Origin: Occultella kanbiaonis
GTDB taxonomy: Bacteria; Actinomycetota; Actinomycetes; Actinomycetales; Beutenbergiaceae
Length of the DNA: 64,000 bases
Direction of reading: 5' to 3'
Assembly (NCBI RefSeq): GCF_009708215.1
Contig: NZ_CP046175.1
Location: forward strand, 4,340,001 to 4,404,000
The notes beneath the pieces were generated by a model that did no database searches, had not been told where the DNA came from, and saw only the letters and a program-made list of their open reading frames with translations. Positions 43,334 to 52,292 of the stretch are shown one piece after another (the first letter of the stretch is position 1; each line of letters opens with the position of its first letter). Position numbers and translations under genes: made by a program.

Positions 43334-44395
43334 GTGCTCCGCTCCCCCACGCCGACGGCGCAGACCGTTCGTTGGCACCGCTCCCGCCTCCCTGGTCTAC
43401 TTCTGGTGGCGTTGATCGCCACGGTGGCGACCGCCCTCGGGCACGTGCTGCCGCTGATCGGTGGCCCCGTCTTCGCGGTGCTGGTGGGCGCGCTGGTGGG
43501 GGTGTGCGCGCCGAAGGTCGCCCACCACCCAGCGATCGGGCCGGGGCTGGCCACGGCGAGCCGGCTGCTGCTGCAGTGTGCGGTGGTGCTGCTCGGCGCG
43601 CAACTCTCGATCCGGCAGGTGCTGGAGGTGGGCGCGAGCGGCCTGCCGGTGATGATCGGCACGCTCGTCGCCGCGCTCGCCGGTGCCGCGCTCCTCGGCC
43701 GGGCGCTGCGGGTGGACTCGGACCTGCGGACCCTGATCGGGGTCGGCACCGCGATCTGCGGTGCGTCGGCGATCGCCGCCGTCACCCCGGTGCTGCGGCC
43801 GGCGGGAACGAAGGTGACCTACGCACTGTCCACGGTGTTCGTGTTCAACATCGCGGCAGTGCTGGCCCTCCCGCCGCTCGGCCACCTCCTCGGGATGAGC
43901 CCTGAAGGCTTCGGGCTGCTCGCCGGCACCGCCGTGAACGACATGTCCTCGGTGGTGGCCGCCGCGACCAGTTTCGGCGACGGCGCTGCCGACACCGCCG
44001 TGGTGGTCAAACTGACCCGGACCCTCGCGATCATCCCGATCGTCGCCGTGCTGGCGGCGCTGGTCAGCCGGCGCGACCGGCTGGCCGCGGATCCTGCCGA
44101 ACCAGGTGGCGCCACATCGCCCCGGTTGTGGCGCTTGGTGCCGTGGTTCCTGGTCGGCTTCCTCGCGGTTGCCGCCGTGAACGGGCTCGGTCTGATCCCC
44201 GCCGCGGCCCAGCCGCCGATCGCTTCCGTGGCGGCCTTCCTGATCACCATGGCGCTCGCGGCGATAGGTCTGGGTACCGACCTTCCCGCCCTGCGCCGAG
44301 CCGGTGCCACTCCCCTGCTCCTCGGCGGCCTGCTGTGGCTGATCGTGATGGGCACGAGCCTCGGGTTGCAGGGACTCCTCGGCACGCTGACCTGA
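43334..44395 (+). CDS. YeiH-family putative sulfate exporter
   Basis: 353 aa, about ten membrane helices. Family segments are VGVGTAICGASAIAAVTPVL and LLAGTAVNDMSSVVAA, the latter with a conserved Asn-Asp in the membrane. YeiH proteins are annotated as sulfate exporters, and the neighbouring YeiE-type regulator in enterobacteria responds to sulfite; direct transport data are limited. The start is GTG 43334. The stop codon directly abuts the stop of the convergent FdhF-like gene. Confidence 0.88.
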   Translation: MLRSPTPTAQTVRWHRSRLPGLLLVALIATVATALGHVLPLIGGPVFAVLVGALVGVCAPKVAHHPAIGPGLATASRLLLQCAVVLLGAQLSIRQVLEVGASGLPVMIGTLVAALAGAALLGRALRVDSDLRTLIGVGTAICGASAIAAVTPVLRPAGTKVTYALSTVFVFNIAAVLALPPLGHLLGMSPEGFGLLAGTAVNDMSSVVAAATSFGDGAADTAVVVKLTRTLAIIPIVAVLAALVSRRDRLAADPAEPGGATSPRLWRLVPWFLVGFLAVAAVNGLGLIPAAAQPPIASVAAFLITMALAAIGLGTDLPALRRAGATPLLLGGLLWLIVMGTSLGLQGLLGTLT

Positions 44396-46855
44396 TCAGG
44401 ACCCGTCGACGGCCGGCTCGATGCGGATGATCACCGACTTCGACGTCGGGGTCCGGGAGGTCTCCGCGTAGGAGCCCAACGGCACCAGCACGTTCGTCTC
44501 CGGGAAGTACGCCGCCGCGCAGCCAAGGGCCGTCGGATAGGCGATCGCCCGGAATGCCTGCGCGCGCCGCTCGACACCTTCGAACTCCGAGATCAGGTCG
44601 ACCATGTCGCCGTCAGCAACGCCGGCCTCGGCCAGATCGTCCGTGTGCACGAAGACCACCCGACGGCCGCCATGCACACCCCGATACCGGTCGTCCTTGC
44701 CGTAGATCGTGGTGTTGAACTGGTCGTGTGAGCGGATCGTCTGCAGGATCAGCCGACCAGGGGGCACCCGCGGATAGTCGAGGGCATTCGCCGTCATCTC
44801 GGCACGGCCCGACGGCGTCGCGAACGTGCGCGAGTCGCGCGGCGGATGGGGCAGGGCGAACCCACCCGGTTCGTCGATCCGGGACTCGTAATCGGTGAAG
44901 CCGGGCACGACGGCCTCGATGTGGCGGCGAATGAGCCGGTAGTCGCCCTCGAGCCCGGCCCAGTCCACCCGTGGGGGCGTGTGGCTGGCCGAGCTGCCAC
45001 CGACGCTCGTGGTGGCACCAGTTCCCGGGCGCCACGCATCCGCCGCGGCACCGCCCACGGGACCGGCTGCGGCGCCGTCGGCTTCGGTGGAACCGGAGTC
45101 GGTGCGCCCGCCGTCGCCGTCCGCACGATCTGGCCGAGCGAACAACCGCTGCGCCAACCTGGAGATGATCGAGACCTCGGACAGGACGTGTCGGCTCGGC
45201 GGCTCCAACCGGCCCTGGGAGGCGTGCACCATGGACATCGAGTCCTCCACGGTGACCCGTTGGTCGCCGCCGGCCTGGGTGTCCCGGTCGGTGCGCCCAA
45301 GGGCGGGAAGGATGAGCGCGCGTCGGCCGGTGACTGCGTGCGACCTGTTCAGCTTCGTGGATATCTGGACGGTCAGCCGCATCCGGGACATGGCCTCCTC
45401 CGTCACGGCCGAGTCGGGCGTGGCCCTGACGAAGTTGCCACCCATGGCCAGGAACACCTTGGCGTTCCCGTCCCGCATCGCCTCGATCGCGGCCACGGTG
45501 TCCGCACCCGGCTCGCGCGGGGAGGCGAAGTCGAACTCCGTGTCCAACGCATCATGGAAGGCGGCGGGCATCCGCTCGAAGATTCCCATCGTCCGGTCAC
45601 CCTGCACGTTCGAGTGCCCGCGCACGGGGCACACGCCAGCACCGGGGCGGCCGATGTTGCCCTGCAGCAGCAGCACGTTCACGATGTCGCGCAGCATCGC
45701 CACCGAGTGCCGGTGCTGGGTCAGCCCCATCGCCCAGCAGACCACGGTCGCGGGTGAGGCGAGCAGCCGCTCCCCCAAGCACTCGATCTGCGCGCGGGTC
45801 AGGCCAGTGGCGGTCGACACCTCCGCCCAATCCAGCGCGCCGACGTGCGCTGCGTACGCCTCGAACCCGTTCACCGAGCTACGCAGGAACTCGTGATCGA
45901 GCACGGTGTCGCGGCCTGCTGTCGCACGCCCCTGCGCCTCCGCCTCGAGGAGCAACTTGCCGAGCGCCTGGAACAGCGCCTGGTCCCCGCCGAGACGGAT
46001 CTGCAGGAAGTCGTCGGCGAGTTCGATCCCCTTGGTCAACCCGAGCGCCGTCTGCGGATTGTGGAAACCGAGCAGGCCTGCTTCGGGCAGCGGGTTGACC
46101 GCGACGATCACGGCGCCGTTTCGCTTGGCCTGCTCCAGTGAACTGAGCATCCGAGGGTGGTTGGTGCCGGGGTTCTGCCCAGCGATGATCAACAGGGACG
46201 CGTTCTCCACGTCCTCGAGCGACACCGACCCTTTGCCGATCCCGATCGTCTCGCCAAGGGCCGAACCGGAGGACTCGTGACACATGTTCGAGCAGTCCGG
46301 CAGGTTGTTCGTGCCGTAACCGCGCACCATCAACTGATAGAGGAAAGCGGCCTCGTTGGAAGTGCGGCCAGACGTGTAGAAGATCGCCTCGTCCGGGTCG
46401 CAGGCCCGCAGTTCGGCCACGACCTCGTCGAACGCCTCGTCCCACGAGATCGGCCGGTAGTGCGTGGCGCCGGCGTCGAGGATCATCGGGTGCGCGAGGC
46501 GGCCCTGCTGCCCGAGCCAGTAGTCATCCTTGGTGCGCAGGTCCGCGACGGAGTGCTCGACGAAGAACGACGGCGGGACACGCCGCTTCGTGGCTTCCTC
46601 GGCGACTGCCTTGGCCCCGTTCTCGCAGAACTCGGCGGTGTGCCGCTCCTTCTTCTCCGGCCACGCGCAGCCGGGGCAGTCGAAACCGTCCGTCTGATTG
46701 ACGCGCAACAGGGTCTGCGCTGAGCGCACCGGTCCCATCTGGTCCAAGGCCACCGACATCGCGTGCGCGATGCCCGGGACACCGACAGATGTGCGTTTCG
46801 GCGGGCCTACCCGCAACTGGCTCTCGTCGATGCCCGTGCGCGGCGCCTTCGCCAT
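44396..46855 (-). CDS. FdhF/YdeP-family molybdopterin oxidoreductase
   Basis: 819 aa, DMSO-reductase superfamily. The N-terminus has CPGCAWPEKKERHTAEFCENG instead of the usual four-Cys [4Fe-4S] motif. Further motifs: YTSGRTSNEAAFLYQ, NMCHESSGSALG, GQNPGTNHPRML and the molybdopterin-binding C-terminal domain (QTIRSHDQFNTTIYG). The residue at the usual Mo ligand site falls in CHESSG, as in the YdeP branch, so formate dehydrogenase activity is not assured. A Gly/Ala/Ser-rich insert of about 50 residues (about 575-625) has no counterpart I know. GAGGAGG precedes ATG 46855. FdhD is divergent next door; no electron-transfer subunit is encoded here. Confidence 0.9.
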   Translation of the reverse strand: MAKAPRTGIDESQLRVGPPKRTSVGVPGIAHAMSVALDQMGPVRSAQTLLRVNQTDGFDCPGCAWPEKKERHTAEFCENGAKAVAEEATKRRVPPSFFVEHSVADLRTKDDYWLGQQGRLAHPMILDAGATHYRPISWDEAFDEVVAELRACDPDEAIFYTSGRTSNEAAFLYQLMVRGYGTNNLPDCSNMCHESSGSALGETIGIGKGSVSLEDVENASLLIIAGQNPGTNHPRMLSSLEQAKRNGAVIVAVNPLPEAGLLGFHNPQTALGLTKGIELADDFLQIRLGGDQALFQALGKLLLEAEAQGRATAGRDTVLDHEFLRSSVNGFEAYAAHVGALDWAEVSTATGLTRAQIECLGERLLASPATVVCWAMGLTQHRHSVAMLRDIVNVLLLQGNIGRPGAGVCPVRGHSNVQGDRTMGIFERMPAAFHDALDTEFDFASPREPGADTVAAIEAMRDGNAKVFLAMGGNFVRATPDSAVTEEAMSRMRLTVQISTKLNRSHAVTGRRALILPALGRTDRDTQAGGDQRVTVEDSMSMVHASQGRLEPPSRHVLSEVSIISRLAQRLFARPDRADGDGGRTDSGSTEADGAAAGPVGGAAADAWRPGTGATTSVGGSSASHTPPRVDWAGLEGDYRLIRRHIEAVVPGFTDYESRIDEPGGFALPHPPRDSRTFATPSGRAEMTANALDYPRVPPGRLILQTIRSHDQFNTTIYGKDDRYRGVHGGRRVVFVHTDDLAEAGVADGDMVDLISEFEGVERRAQAFRAIAYPTALGCAAAYFPETNVLVPLGSYAETSRTPTSKSVIIRIEPAVDGS

Positions 46856-46962
46856 CGGTCCTCCTCAGGGATGTCCTCCGATCGTAGCGACGACGGATGA
46901 CGGCTGCCGGTGCAGGCGCGGCGTACCGTGGGCCTCGTGACCGCAGCAGGGTGGAGGCGACG

Positions 46963-47829
46963 ATGACCCGGGCGACCAGTCGCTCGCGGGTGCGGACGTT
47001 GCTCGCGGACGGTACCGAACGCGTCCACACGGACACGCTCGCCGGCGAGGAGCCGATGGAGCTGCGGGTGGACGGGCGGTCGCTGACCGTGACGATGCGC
47101 ACCCCCGGCCACGACTTCGACCTGGCTGCCGGCTTCCTCGTCTCCGAGGGCGTGCTGCACCGCCCGGATCACGTGACCAGGATCGGGTACGGACCCGGAG
47201 TGGCGGCCGGCGGTGAGGCCACCTACAACATCGTGGACGTCACGCTCGCGCCTGGCGTGCCCGGCCCGTCCGTCACGGCCGAACGCCGGGTGTACACCTC
47301 GTCCTCGTGCGGCATCTGCGGGACAAGCTCCATCGAGGCACTCAGCCGCACGCCGCAGTTCGACGGGTCCATGCCGCGGCCGTCCGCCTTGTTCGACCTG
47401 ACGGTCCTGCTAGACCTTCCTGACCGCCTGCGCGCTGAGCAGACCATGTTCGGCAGGACCGGCGGTACCCATGCCGCGGGACTCTTCGACGCCACAGGTG
47501 AGCTCCTGTGCGTGAGGGAGGACGTGGGCCGCCACAACGCCGTGGACAAGGTTGTCGGGTGGGCCTGGCGCGAGGGTCGACTGCCACTGTCCGGCACCGT
47601 CCTCCAGGTCTCCGGCCGGGCCTCGTTCGAATTGGTTCAGAAGGCGCAGATGGCCGGCATCCCGATGCTCGCCGCGGTCAGCGCACCCTCGTCGCTGGCT
47701 GTTGACCTTGCCGAGGAGGCGGGCTTGACGCTGATCGGCTTCTCGCGGACGGACCGTCTGAACGTGTACAGCCACCCCGAACGGATCCTCACGTCGACGG
47801 GGCCAGACGGCCAGGCATCCTCCGCGTGA
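46963..47829 (+). CDS. fdhD: FdhD sulfurtransferase
   Basis: 288 aa. It carries sulfur from a cysteine desulfurase to the molybdenum cofactor before insertion into FdhF-type enzymes. The Cys loop that bears persulfide is SSCGICGTSS; other signature segments are GHDFDLAAGFLVSEG and VREDVGRHNAVDKVVG. ATG 46963 has GGAGG 5 nt upstream. Divergent from the FdhF-like gene with 107 bp between, fitting a dedicated maturation role. Confidence 0.94.
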   Translation: MTRATSRSRVRTLLADGTERVHTDTLAGEEPMELRVDGRSLTVTMRTPGHDFDLAAGFLVSEGVLHRPDHVTRIGYGPGVAAGGEATYNIVDVTLAPGVPGPSVTAERRVYTSSSCGICGTSSIEALSRTPQFDGSMPRPSALFDLTVLLDLPDRLRAEQTMFGRTGGTHAAGLFDATGELLCVREDVGRHNAVDKVVGWAWREGRLPLSGTVLQVSGRASFELVQKAQMAGIPMLAAVSAPSSLAVDLAEEAGLTLIGFSRTDRLNVYSHPERILTSTGPDGQASSA

Positions 47830-47909
47830 ATCTTGGGCCCGATACCGGGCACGGGCTGCTGCTTCTGTTGATTCAATGAGAGCCGGTCCAGACGGCGAGG
47901 AGAACGTGC

Positions 47910-49778
47910 ATGGCGGCTGCCGAGGGTGACGACTACGTCGACCCCGTGACGCTGCGTGCCCAGGCGCGCTCCCAACGCAAGTCACTGGGCCGGCTGTCCG
48001 TCCTCATCCGCCAGAGCGTCCGTCTCGTCTGGGCATCCGGGCGCGGGCTGTTCGTCGGGCTGCTCGTCCTCCAGGTCGCCGCGGCGCTCGCGCTGGCCGG
48101 TCAGGTGCTCTCGGTGCAAGCCGTACTCACCGCCATCCTCGAACTGGATGAGGCAGCCGGTGCGACCGCGTCGCTATGGACGCCAGTACTGCTGTTGGCG
48201 GGGCTGACGGCGGTGACATCCATCATCGGCGCCGTCCAGGGGCACATGCAGCGGATGCTCGGGGAACTCGTCGCCCGATCGATGTGGGATCAGGTGCTCG
48301 ATGTCTCGACCGGGGTCGGACTCAGCAGCTTCGAGTCGCCCGACTTCTTCAATCGCCTCCAGCGGGTCCAGTCGAACGCGCTCTCCCGCCCGTACCAGGT
48401 GACCCAGGGCCTGATCGCCATGGGCGGCGCCCTCGCCGCCAGCATCGGCGTGGGCGCGGCGCTCGTGAGCATCAGCCCGCTCCTGCTGCCGCTCCTGTTG
48501 GTCGGTGGGCTACCGGTCCTGCTGACCAGCCGCCGCGAGAGTCGGCTGGAGTTCGACTTCTCGGTGGCCCAGACCCCGGTGCTGCGGATGCGTCAGTACC
48601 TGACGCTCGTCCAGACCGGGCGCGACGAGGCCAAGGAGATTCGCGCCTTCCACCTCGCAGACTGGCTCCACGACCGGTTCGACGCCGCCTACGCGACGTA
48701 CCTGGGCGCACTCGGCACCCACCTGCGCCGCCGCGCAACCCTCTCCGCCGTCGGGAACCTGGGCAGCGCCATCGTGCTGGTTCTCACGCTCGCCACGCTG
48801 GTGTGGCTGATCCTCGACGGCCAGGTCACGGTCGCCGGCGCGGGTGCCGCCATCGTCGCGATCCGGATGCTCGCGAGCCAGGTCCAGGCCCTCTTCGCCG
48901 GGGTCCAGCGGATCTTCGAGTCGGGCCTGTTCCTCGAGGACCTCCAGGGCTTCCTCCGGCTCGCAGAGCCGGCCAAGGAGGACTCGCAAGGCCCCGAGGC
49001 GCCCACCGGCTTCGGCATCGTGGCCGCGGACGAGGTCCACTTCACCTACCCTGGCTCGGACCAGCCCGCTGTCCGCGGCGCCACCGTGGAACTGCGGGCG
49101 GGCGAGGTGGTAGCCATCGTCGGCGAGAACGGGTCCGGCAAGACCACCCTCGCGAAGATCCTCGCCGGCCTGTACGCACCGGACGAGGGCGCCGTTCGGT
49201 GGGACGGGACCGACATCCGAGCCTGGTCCCTCGCCAGCGTGCGCAGCCGTATCGCGGTCATCTTCCAGGACTTCGTGCGATACGCGCTCAGCGCCGAGGA
49301 CAACATCGCGATCGGTGATGTGTCCCGCCCGCAGGATCCGGACCGATTGCGCGCATCGGCGCAGGCCGCGGGTGCTGCCGGGGCGATCGAATCCCTGCCG
49401 GACGGCTACGCGACTCCGCTCTCGCGTCTGTTCGCGGGCGGCCGTGACCTCTCCGGCGGTCAGTGGCAGCGGGTGGCGATCGCGCGGGGCTACTACCGGG
49501 ACGCGCCTTTCGTGATCCTGGACGAGCCATCGGCCGCTCTCGACCCACGCGCCGAGTACGACCTGTTCGCCAGTCTTAGGCACACCCTTGAGGGTCGAAC
49601 GGCACTGTTCATCTCACACCGGTTCTCGACGGTGCGCAGTGCGGATCGGATCTACGTCATGGAGGCCGGCAGCGTGGTGGAGCACGGCACCCACGACGAA
49701 CTCATGGCCGCTGGTGGACAGTACTCGGAGCTGTTCAAGCTCCAGGCCGCCGCCTACCTCAACGCCGATCAGACCTGA
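47910..49778 (+). CDS. ABC transporter with fused permease and ATPase domains
   Basis: 622 aa. An N-terminal membrane domain of about six helices (about 35-340) is joined to an ATPase: Walker A GENGSGKTT, signature DLSGGQWQRVAIARG, Walker B FVILDEPSAALD, switch His in FISHRFSTVR. It is of the exporter half-transporter type and should act as a dimer. The membrane domain has the SFESPDFFNRLQRVQSNALS segment found in several actinobacterial exporters of peptides or lipids. ATG 47910 has GAGGAG 7 nt upstream. A terminator follows the stop directly. Confidence 0.9.
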   Translation: MAAAEGDDYVDPVTLRAQARSQRKSLGRLSVLIRQSVRLVWASGRGLFVGLLVLQVAAALALAGQVLSVQAVLTAILELDEAAGATASLWTPVLLLAGLTAVTSIIGAVQGHMQRMLGELVARSMWDQVLDVSTGVGLSSFESPDFFNRLQRVQSNALSRPYQVTQGLIAMGGALAASIGVGAALVSISPLLLPLLLVGGLPVLLTSRRESRLEFDFSVAQTPVLRMRQYLTLVQTGRDEAKEIRAFHLADWLHDRFDAAYATYLGALGTHLRRRATLSAVGNLGSAIVLVLTLATLVWLILDGQVTVAGAGAAIVAIRMLASQVQALFAGVQRIFESGLFLEDLQGFLRLAEPAKEDSQGPEAPTGFGIVAADEVHFTYPGSDQPAVRGATVELRAGEVVAIVGENGSGKTTLAKILAGLYAPDEGAVRWDGTDIRAWSLASVRSRIAVIFQDFVRYALSAEDNIAIGDVSRPQDPDRLRASAQAAGAAGAIESLPDGYATPLSRLFAGGRDLSGGQWQRVAIARGYYRDAPFVILDEPSAALDPRAEYDLFASLRHTLEGRTALFISHRFSTVRSADRIYVMEAGSVVEHGTHDELMAAGGQYSELFKLQAAAYLNADQT

Positions 49779-49802
49779 GGCCGCGGCAGGGCGCCGCGGC
49801 CT
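49778..49802. terminator. Perfect 9-bp hairpin between convergent genes
   Basis: AGGCCGCGG (49778-49786) pairs with 49794-49802 around a 7-nt loop, starting on the last base of the ABC stop codon and ending 9 nt before the convergent epimerase stop at 49811. Confidence 0.68.
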
Positions 49803-49810
49803 CGCGTCCG

Positions 49811-50833
49811 TCACTGCCAGCGCAGTTCCTCGTCGAGGCGCCCGGCCTCCTTGTGGTCGAGGACGGTCCGGATCCGCAGGTACTTGGCCGACGTGAACTC
49901 CTCGGCGGTGAGTCCGTGGTCCCGATAGGCGCGGTAGAGCTCCTCGACCCCGGCCGGCACCGTCCACTTCGCCTGGAAGGCCGGCAGTTCTGCAGCGATC
50001 CGGGTGAAGTCCACCCGGTAGTTGCGTGCATCCGGGCTCGCGCCGGGTGCGTACTCCACCACCGAGCCAGGCACGACCTGCGCGACGATCTCGGCGACCT
50101 CCTTGACCCGGTAGTTCTCCGAGGTGACTCCCACATTGAAGGCGCGATCGTGCACCACTTCGCGAGGCGCCTCGAGCGCCGCGAGGAAGGCCCGGGAGAT
50201 GTCCTCGATGTGGATCAGCGGCCGCCAGGGCATACCGTCGGACTTGATGAGGACCTTGCCGGTCGTGATCGCGTAGCCGACGAGGTTGTTCACCATGAGG
50301 TCCGCCCGCAGGCTCGGCGAGACGCCGTAGGCGGTCGCGTTGCGAAGGTAGACCGGGCTGAACGACTCGTCGGCCAGGTGGGTCAGGTCCTGCTCCACCT
50401 TGATCTTCGACTCCCCGTACGGGGTCAGCGGGTTGAAGCCCGCCTCCTCGGTGAGGTGCTCGTCGCCGGCGGCCCCGTAGAGGCTGCATGAGGAGGAGAA
50501 CAGGAAGCGGCCGACTCCGGCCTGCTTCGCGGACTCGGCCAGTTGCACGGTGCCGAGGTGGTTGATGTCGTAGGTCAGCTGGGGCCGCAGGTCGCCGAGC
50601 GCGTCGTTGGACAATGCGGCCAGGGCGATCACGGCATCGAAGCCCTCGAGATCAGTCGGCTTGACGTCGCGCAGGTCCTTGCGAATGACTTCGGTGGGGC
50701 TGACCTCGTCATCGAACTGGCACCCCTCGTAGTAGAAGGTGTCCAAACCGACGACGTCGTGACCGGCCGCCCGCAGCAGCGGCACCATCACCTGCCCGAT
50801 GTAGCCGTTGTGGCCGGTGACCAGGACCTTCAC
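49811..50833 (-). CDS. NAD-dependent epimerase/dehydratase (nucleotide-sugar)
   Basis: 340 aa, extended SDR. The nucleotide loop is VTGHNGYIGQ at the N-terminus; the catalytic Ser is in SSSCSLYGAAG and the Tyr-Lys pair in PYGESKIK. It acts on a nucleotide-bound sugar, as epimerase, reductase or dehydratase. The start GTG 50833 overlaps the stop of the PIG-L gene (GTGA) and has GGAGGAG 7 nt upstream, so it is the last gene of the methylated-sugar operon. No dedicated CDP-glucose 4,6-dehydratase is in the window, so this protein could supply part of that chemistry. Confidence 0.9.
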   Translation of the reverse strand: MKVLVTGHNGYIGQVMVPLLRAAGHDVVGLDTFYYEGCQFDDEVSPTEVIRKDLRDVKPTDLEGFDAVIALAALSNDALGDLRPQLTYDINHLGTVQLAESAKQAGVGRFLFSSSCSLYGAAGDEHLTEEAGFNPLTPYGESKIKVEQDLTHLADESFSPVYLRNATAYGVSPSLRADLMVNNLVGYAITTGKVLIKSDGMPWRPLIHIEDISRAFLAALEAPREVVHDRAFNVGVTSENYRVKEVAEIVAQVVPGSVVEYAPGASPDARNYRVDFTRIAAELPAFQAKWTVPAGVEELYRAYRDHGLTAEEFTSAKYLRIRTVLDHKEAGRLDEELRWQ

Positions 50834-51501
50834 GATGCGTCTCCTCCGAGTAGAACCGCCTTGCGGCTGTAGAACGCCTCGGCATGGCGGCCGGGCGCGT
50901 GGCATTCCATCCCGCGTAGGCGCATGAGCCCGCGGAAAGTGTCGTCGTCGTACCAGGGCTTCGCGAACTGCGAGGCGTAGTGCTCGCCCAGCACGCGCAG
51001 CTTGTTGGCCACATCGTCCTCCGAGAGCGGCACGAACACGTTGGGCGAGCCCATGTCCCCGTCCCACTTCGGGATCTCGTACTCGAGGACCAGGTGGTCC
51101 CGGAAGGTGTTCCAGGTCAGGTCCGAGATGGTCCGGTGATCCTGGTGCCGGTCGTGACGTTGGTGGGTGAGCACGAGGTGCGGGTCGAACTCCGACTTGA
51201 CCAGCTCGAAGCGATCCTTGATCGCGTCACCGACGTAGGGGAAATAGGACTCCCGGTACTCCCCCACCCAGATGCTCACGTCTTGGGCCTCGCGCAGCAG
51301 GTCGGTCGCCGCAGCTCGTGCCTCCTCGGCACGCTGGGGGTTGGAGGAGAACACCTCGTACCGGACCTCGAGGCCACCGGGTCGGCGGGCGAGTCGACCG
51401 AGCGTTCCACCGCAACCGATCTCCACATCGTCGCAATGGGCGCCGAGCGCCAGCACTCGCAACGGCTGGCCCTCATCGACGCCTAGGTCGAGACCGATCA
51501 T
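50830..51501 (-). CDS. PIG-L family deacetylase
   Basis: 223 aa. Zinc-dependent N-deacetylase of the LmbE/PIG-L fold: AHCDDVEIGCGGTL supplies the metal Asp/His and HQRHDRHQDHR a third ligand. Family members deacetylate N-acetyl sugars. ATG 51501 overlaps the stop of the cytidylyltransferase gene as ATGA, and its own stop overlaps the epimerase start, so three enzymes are translationally coupled. In this setting it probably deacetylates an amino-sugar intermediate. Confidence 0.9.
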   Translation of the reverse strand: MIGLDLGVDEGQPLRVLALGAHCDDVEIGCGGTLGRLARRPGGLEVRYEVFSSNPQRAEEARAAATDLLREAQDVSIWVGEYRESYFPYVGDAIKDRFELVKSEFDPHLVLTHQRHDRHQDHRTISDLTWNTFRDHLVLEYEIPKWDGDMGSPNVFVPLSEDDVANKLRVLGEHYASQFAKPWYDDDTFRGLMRLRGMECHAPGRHAEAFYSRKAVLLGGDAS

Positions 51502-52292
51502 GCGGGCGCCGCCGGATCCTGCTCCCAGACCTTCCACGGCGCCTGGCCGCGGGCGTTCATCTCATCCATGACCTGCCGGTCCTTGAACGTGTCCATCCCG
51601 GCCCAGAACCCGTCGTACTTGTAGCCAACCAGTTTGCGGGCCTCGAGGAGTCGTCCGAACGGTTCGTAGACCAGTTCCTCGCCGGGGCCGATGTAGTCGA
51701 AGATCTCGCGACGCAGCACGAAGAACCCTGCGTTGACCCACATGCCGGCGGCGCTGGACTCGGTGATCCCGGTGACGTGTGAGTCCTCGTCGAGCCCCAC
51801 GATGTGGAACGTCTGGCTCGGACGAGTGCACAGGAACGTCGCGATCGCGTCATGCGCGTGCGTGTGGTCGATCAGGGCCGGCAAGGGGACGCTGGAGAGT
51901 CCGTCGCTGTAGTTCGCGAGGAACTCCTCATCGTCGCCGAGGAACTCCTTCACCTTGACCATCCGCTGACCGATGTTGGTCGCCAGACCGGTGTCGACGA
52001 AGGTGATCTTCCAGTCCTGCGCGTCGGTGTGCAGCATCGTGATCTCGCGGCCACCACCGGAGAGCACGAAATCGTTGCTGAGCCACTCCTTGTAGTTGAG
52101 GAAGTACTCCTTGATGACTTCGCCCTTGTAGCCGAGGCACACGATGAACTCCGTGTGCCCGTAGTGGGCGTAGTACTTCATCAGGTGCCAGATGATCGGC
52201 CGTGAGCCGATCGGGACCATCGGCTTCGGTACGGACTCGGAGAACTCGCGCATCCGCATCCCCATGCCGCCGGCGAACAGCACCACCTTCAT
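51498..52292 (-). CDS. rfbF: Glucose-1-phosphate cytidylyltransferase (RfbF type)
   Basis: 264 aa. It activates a sugar-1-phosphate with CTP; RfbF makes CDP-glucose, precursor of 3,6-dideoxy and branched sugars. Signature segments are LFAGGMGMRMREFSESVPKP (nucleotide loop), MVPIGSRPIIWHLMKYY and GFFVLRREIFDYI. ATG 52292 overlaps the stop of the upstream C-methyltransferase gene as ATGA. It is the only nucleotidyl-activating enzyme in the operon. Confidence 0.92.
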   Translation of the reverse strand: MKVVLFAGGMGMRMREFSESVPKPMVPIGSRPIIWHLMKYYAHYGHTEFIVCLGYKGEVIKEYFLNYKEWLSNDFVLSGGGREITMLHTDAQDWKITFVDTGLATNIGQRMVKVKEFLGDDEEFLANYSDGLSSVPLPALIDHTHAHDAIATFLCTRPSQTFHIVGLDEDSHVTGITESSAAGMWVNAGFFVLRREIFDYIGPGEELVYEPFGRLLEARKLVGYKYDGFWAGMDTFKDRQVMDEMNARGQAPWKVWEQDPAAPA

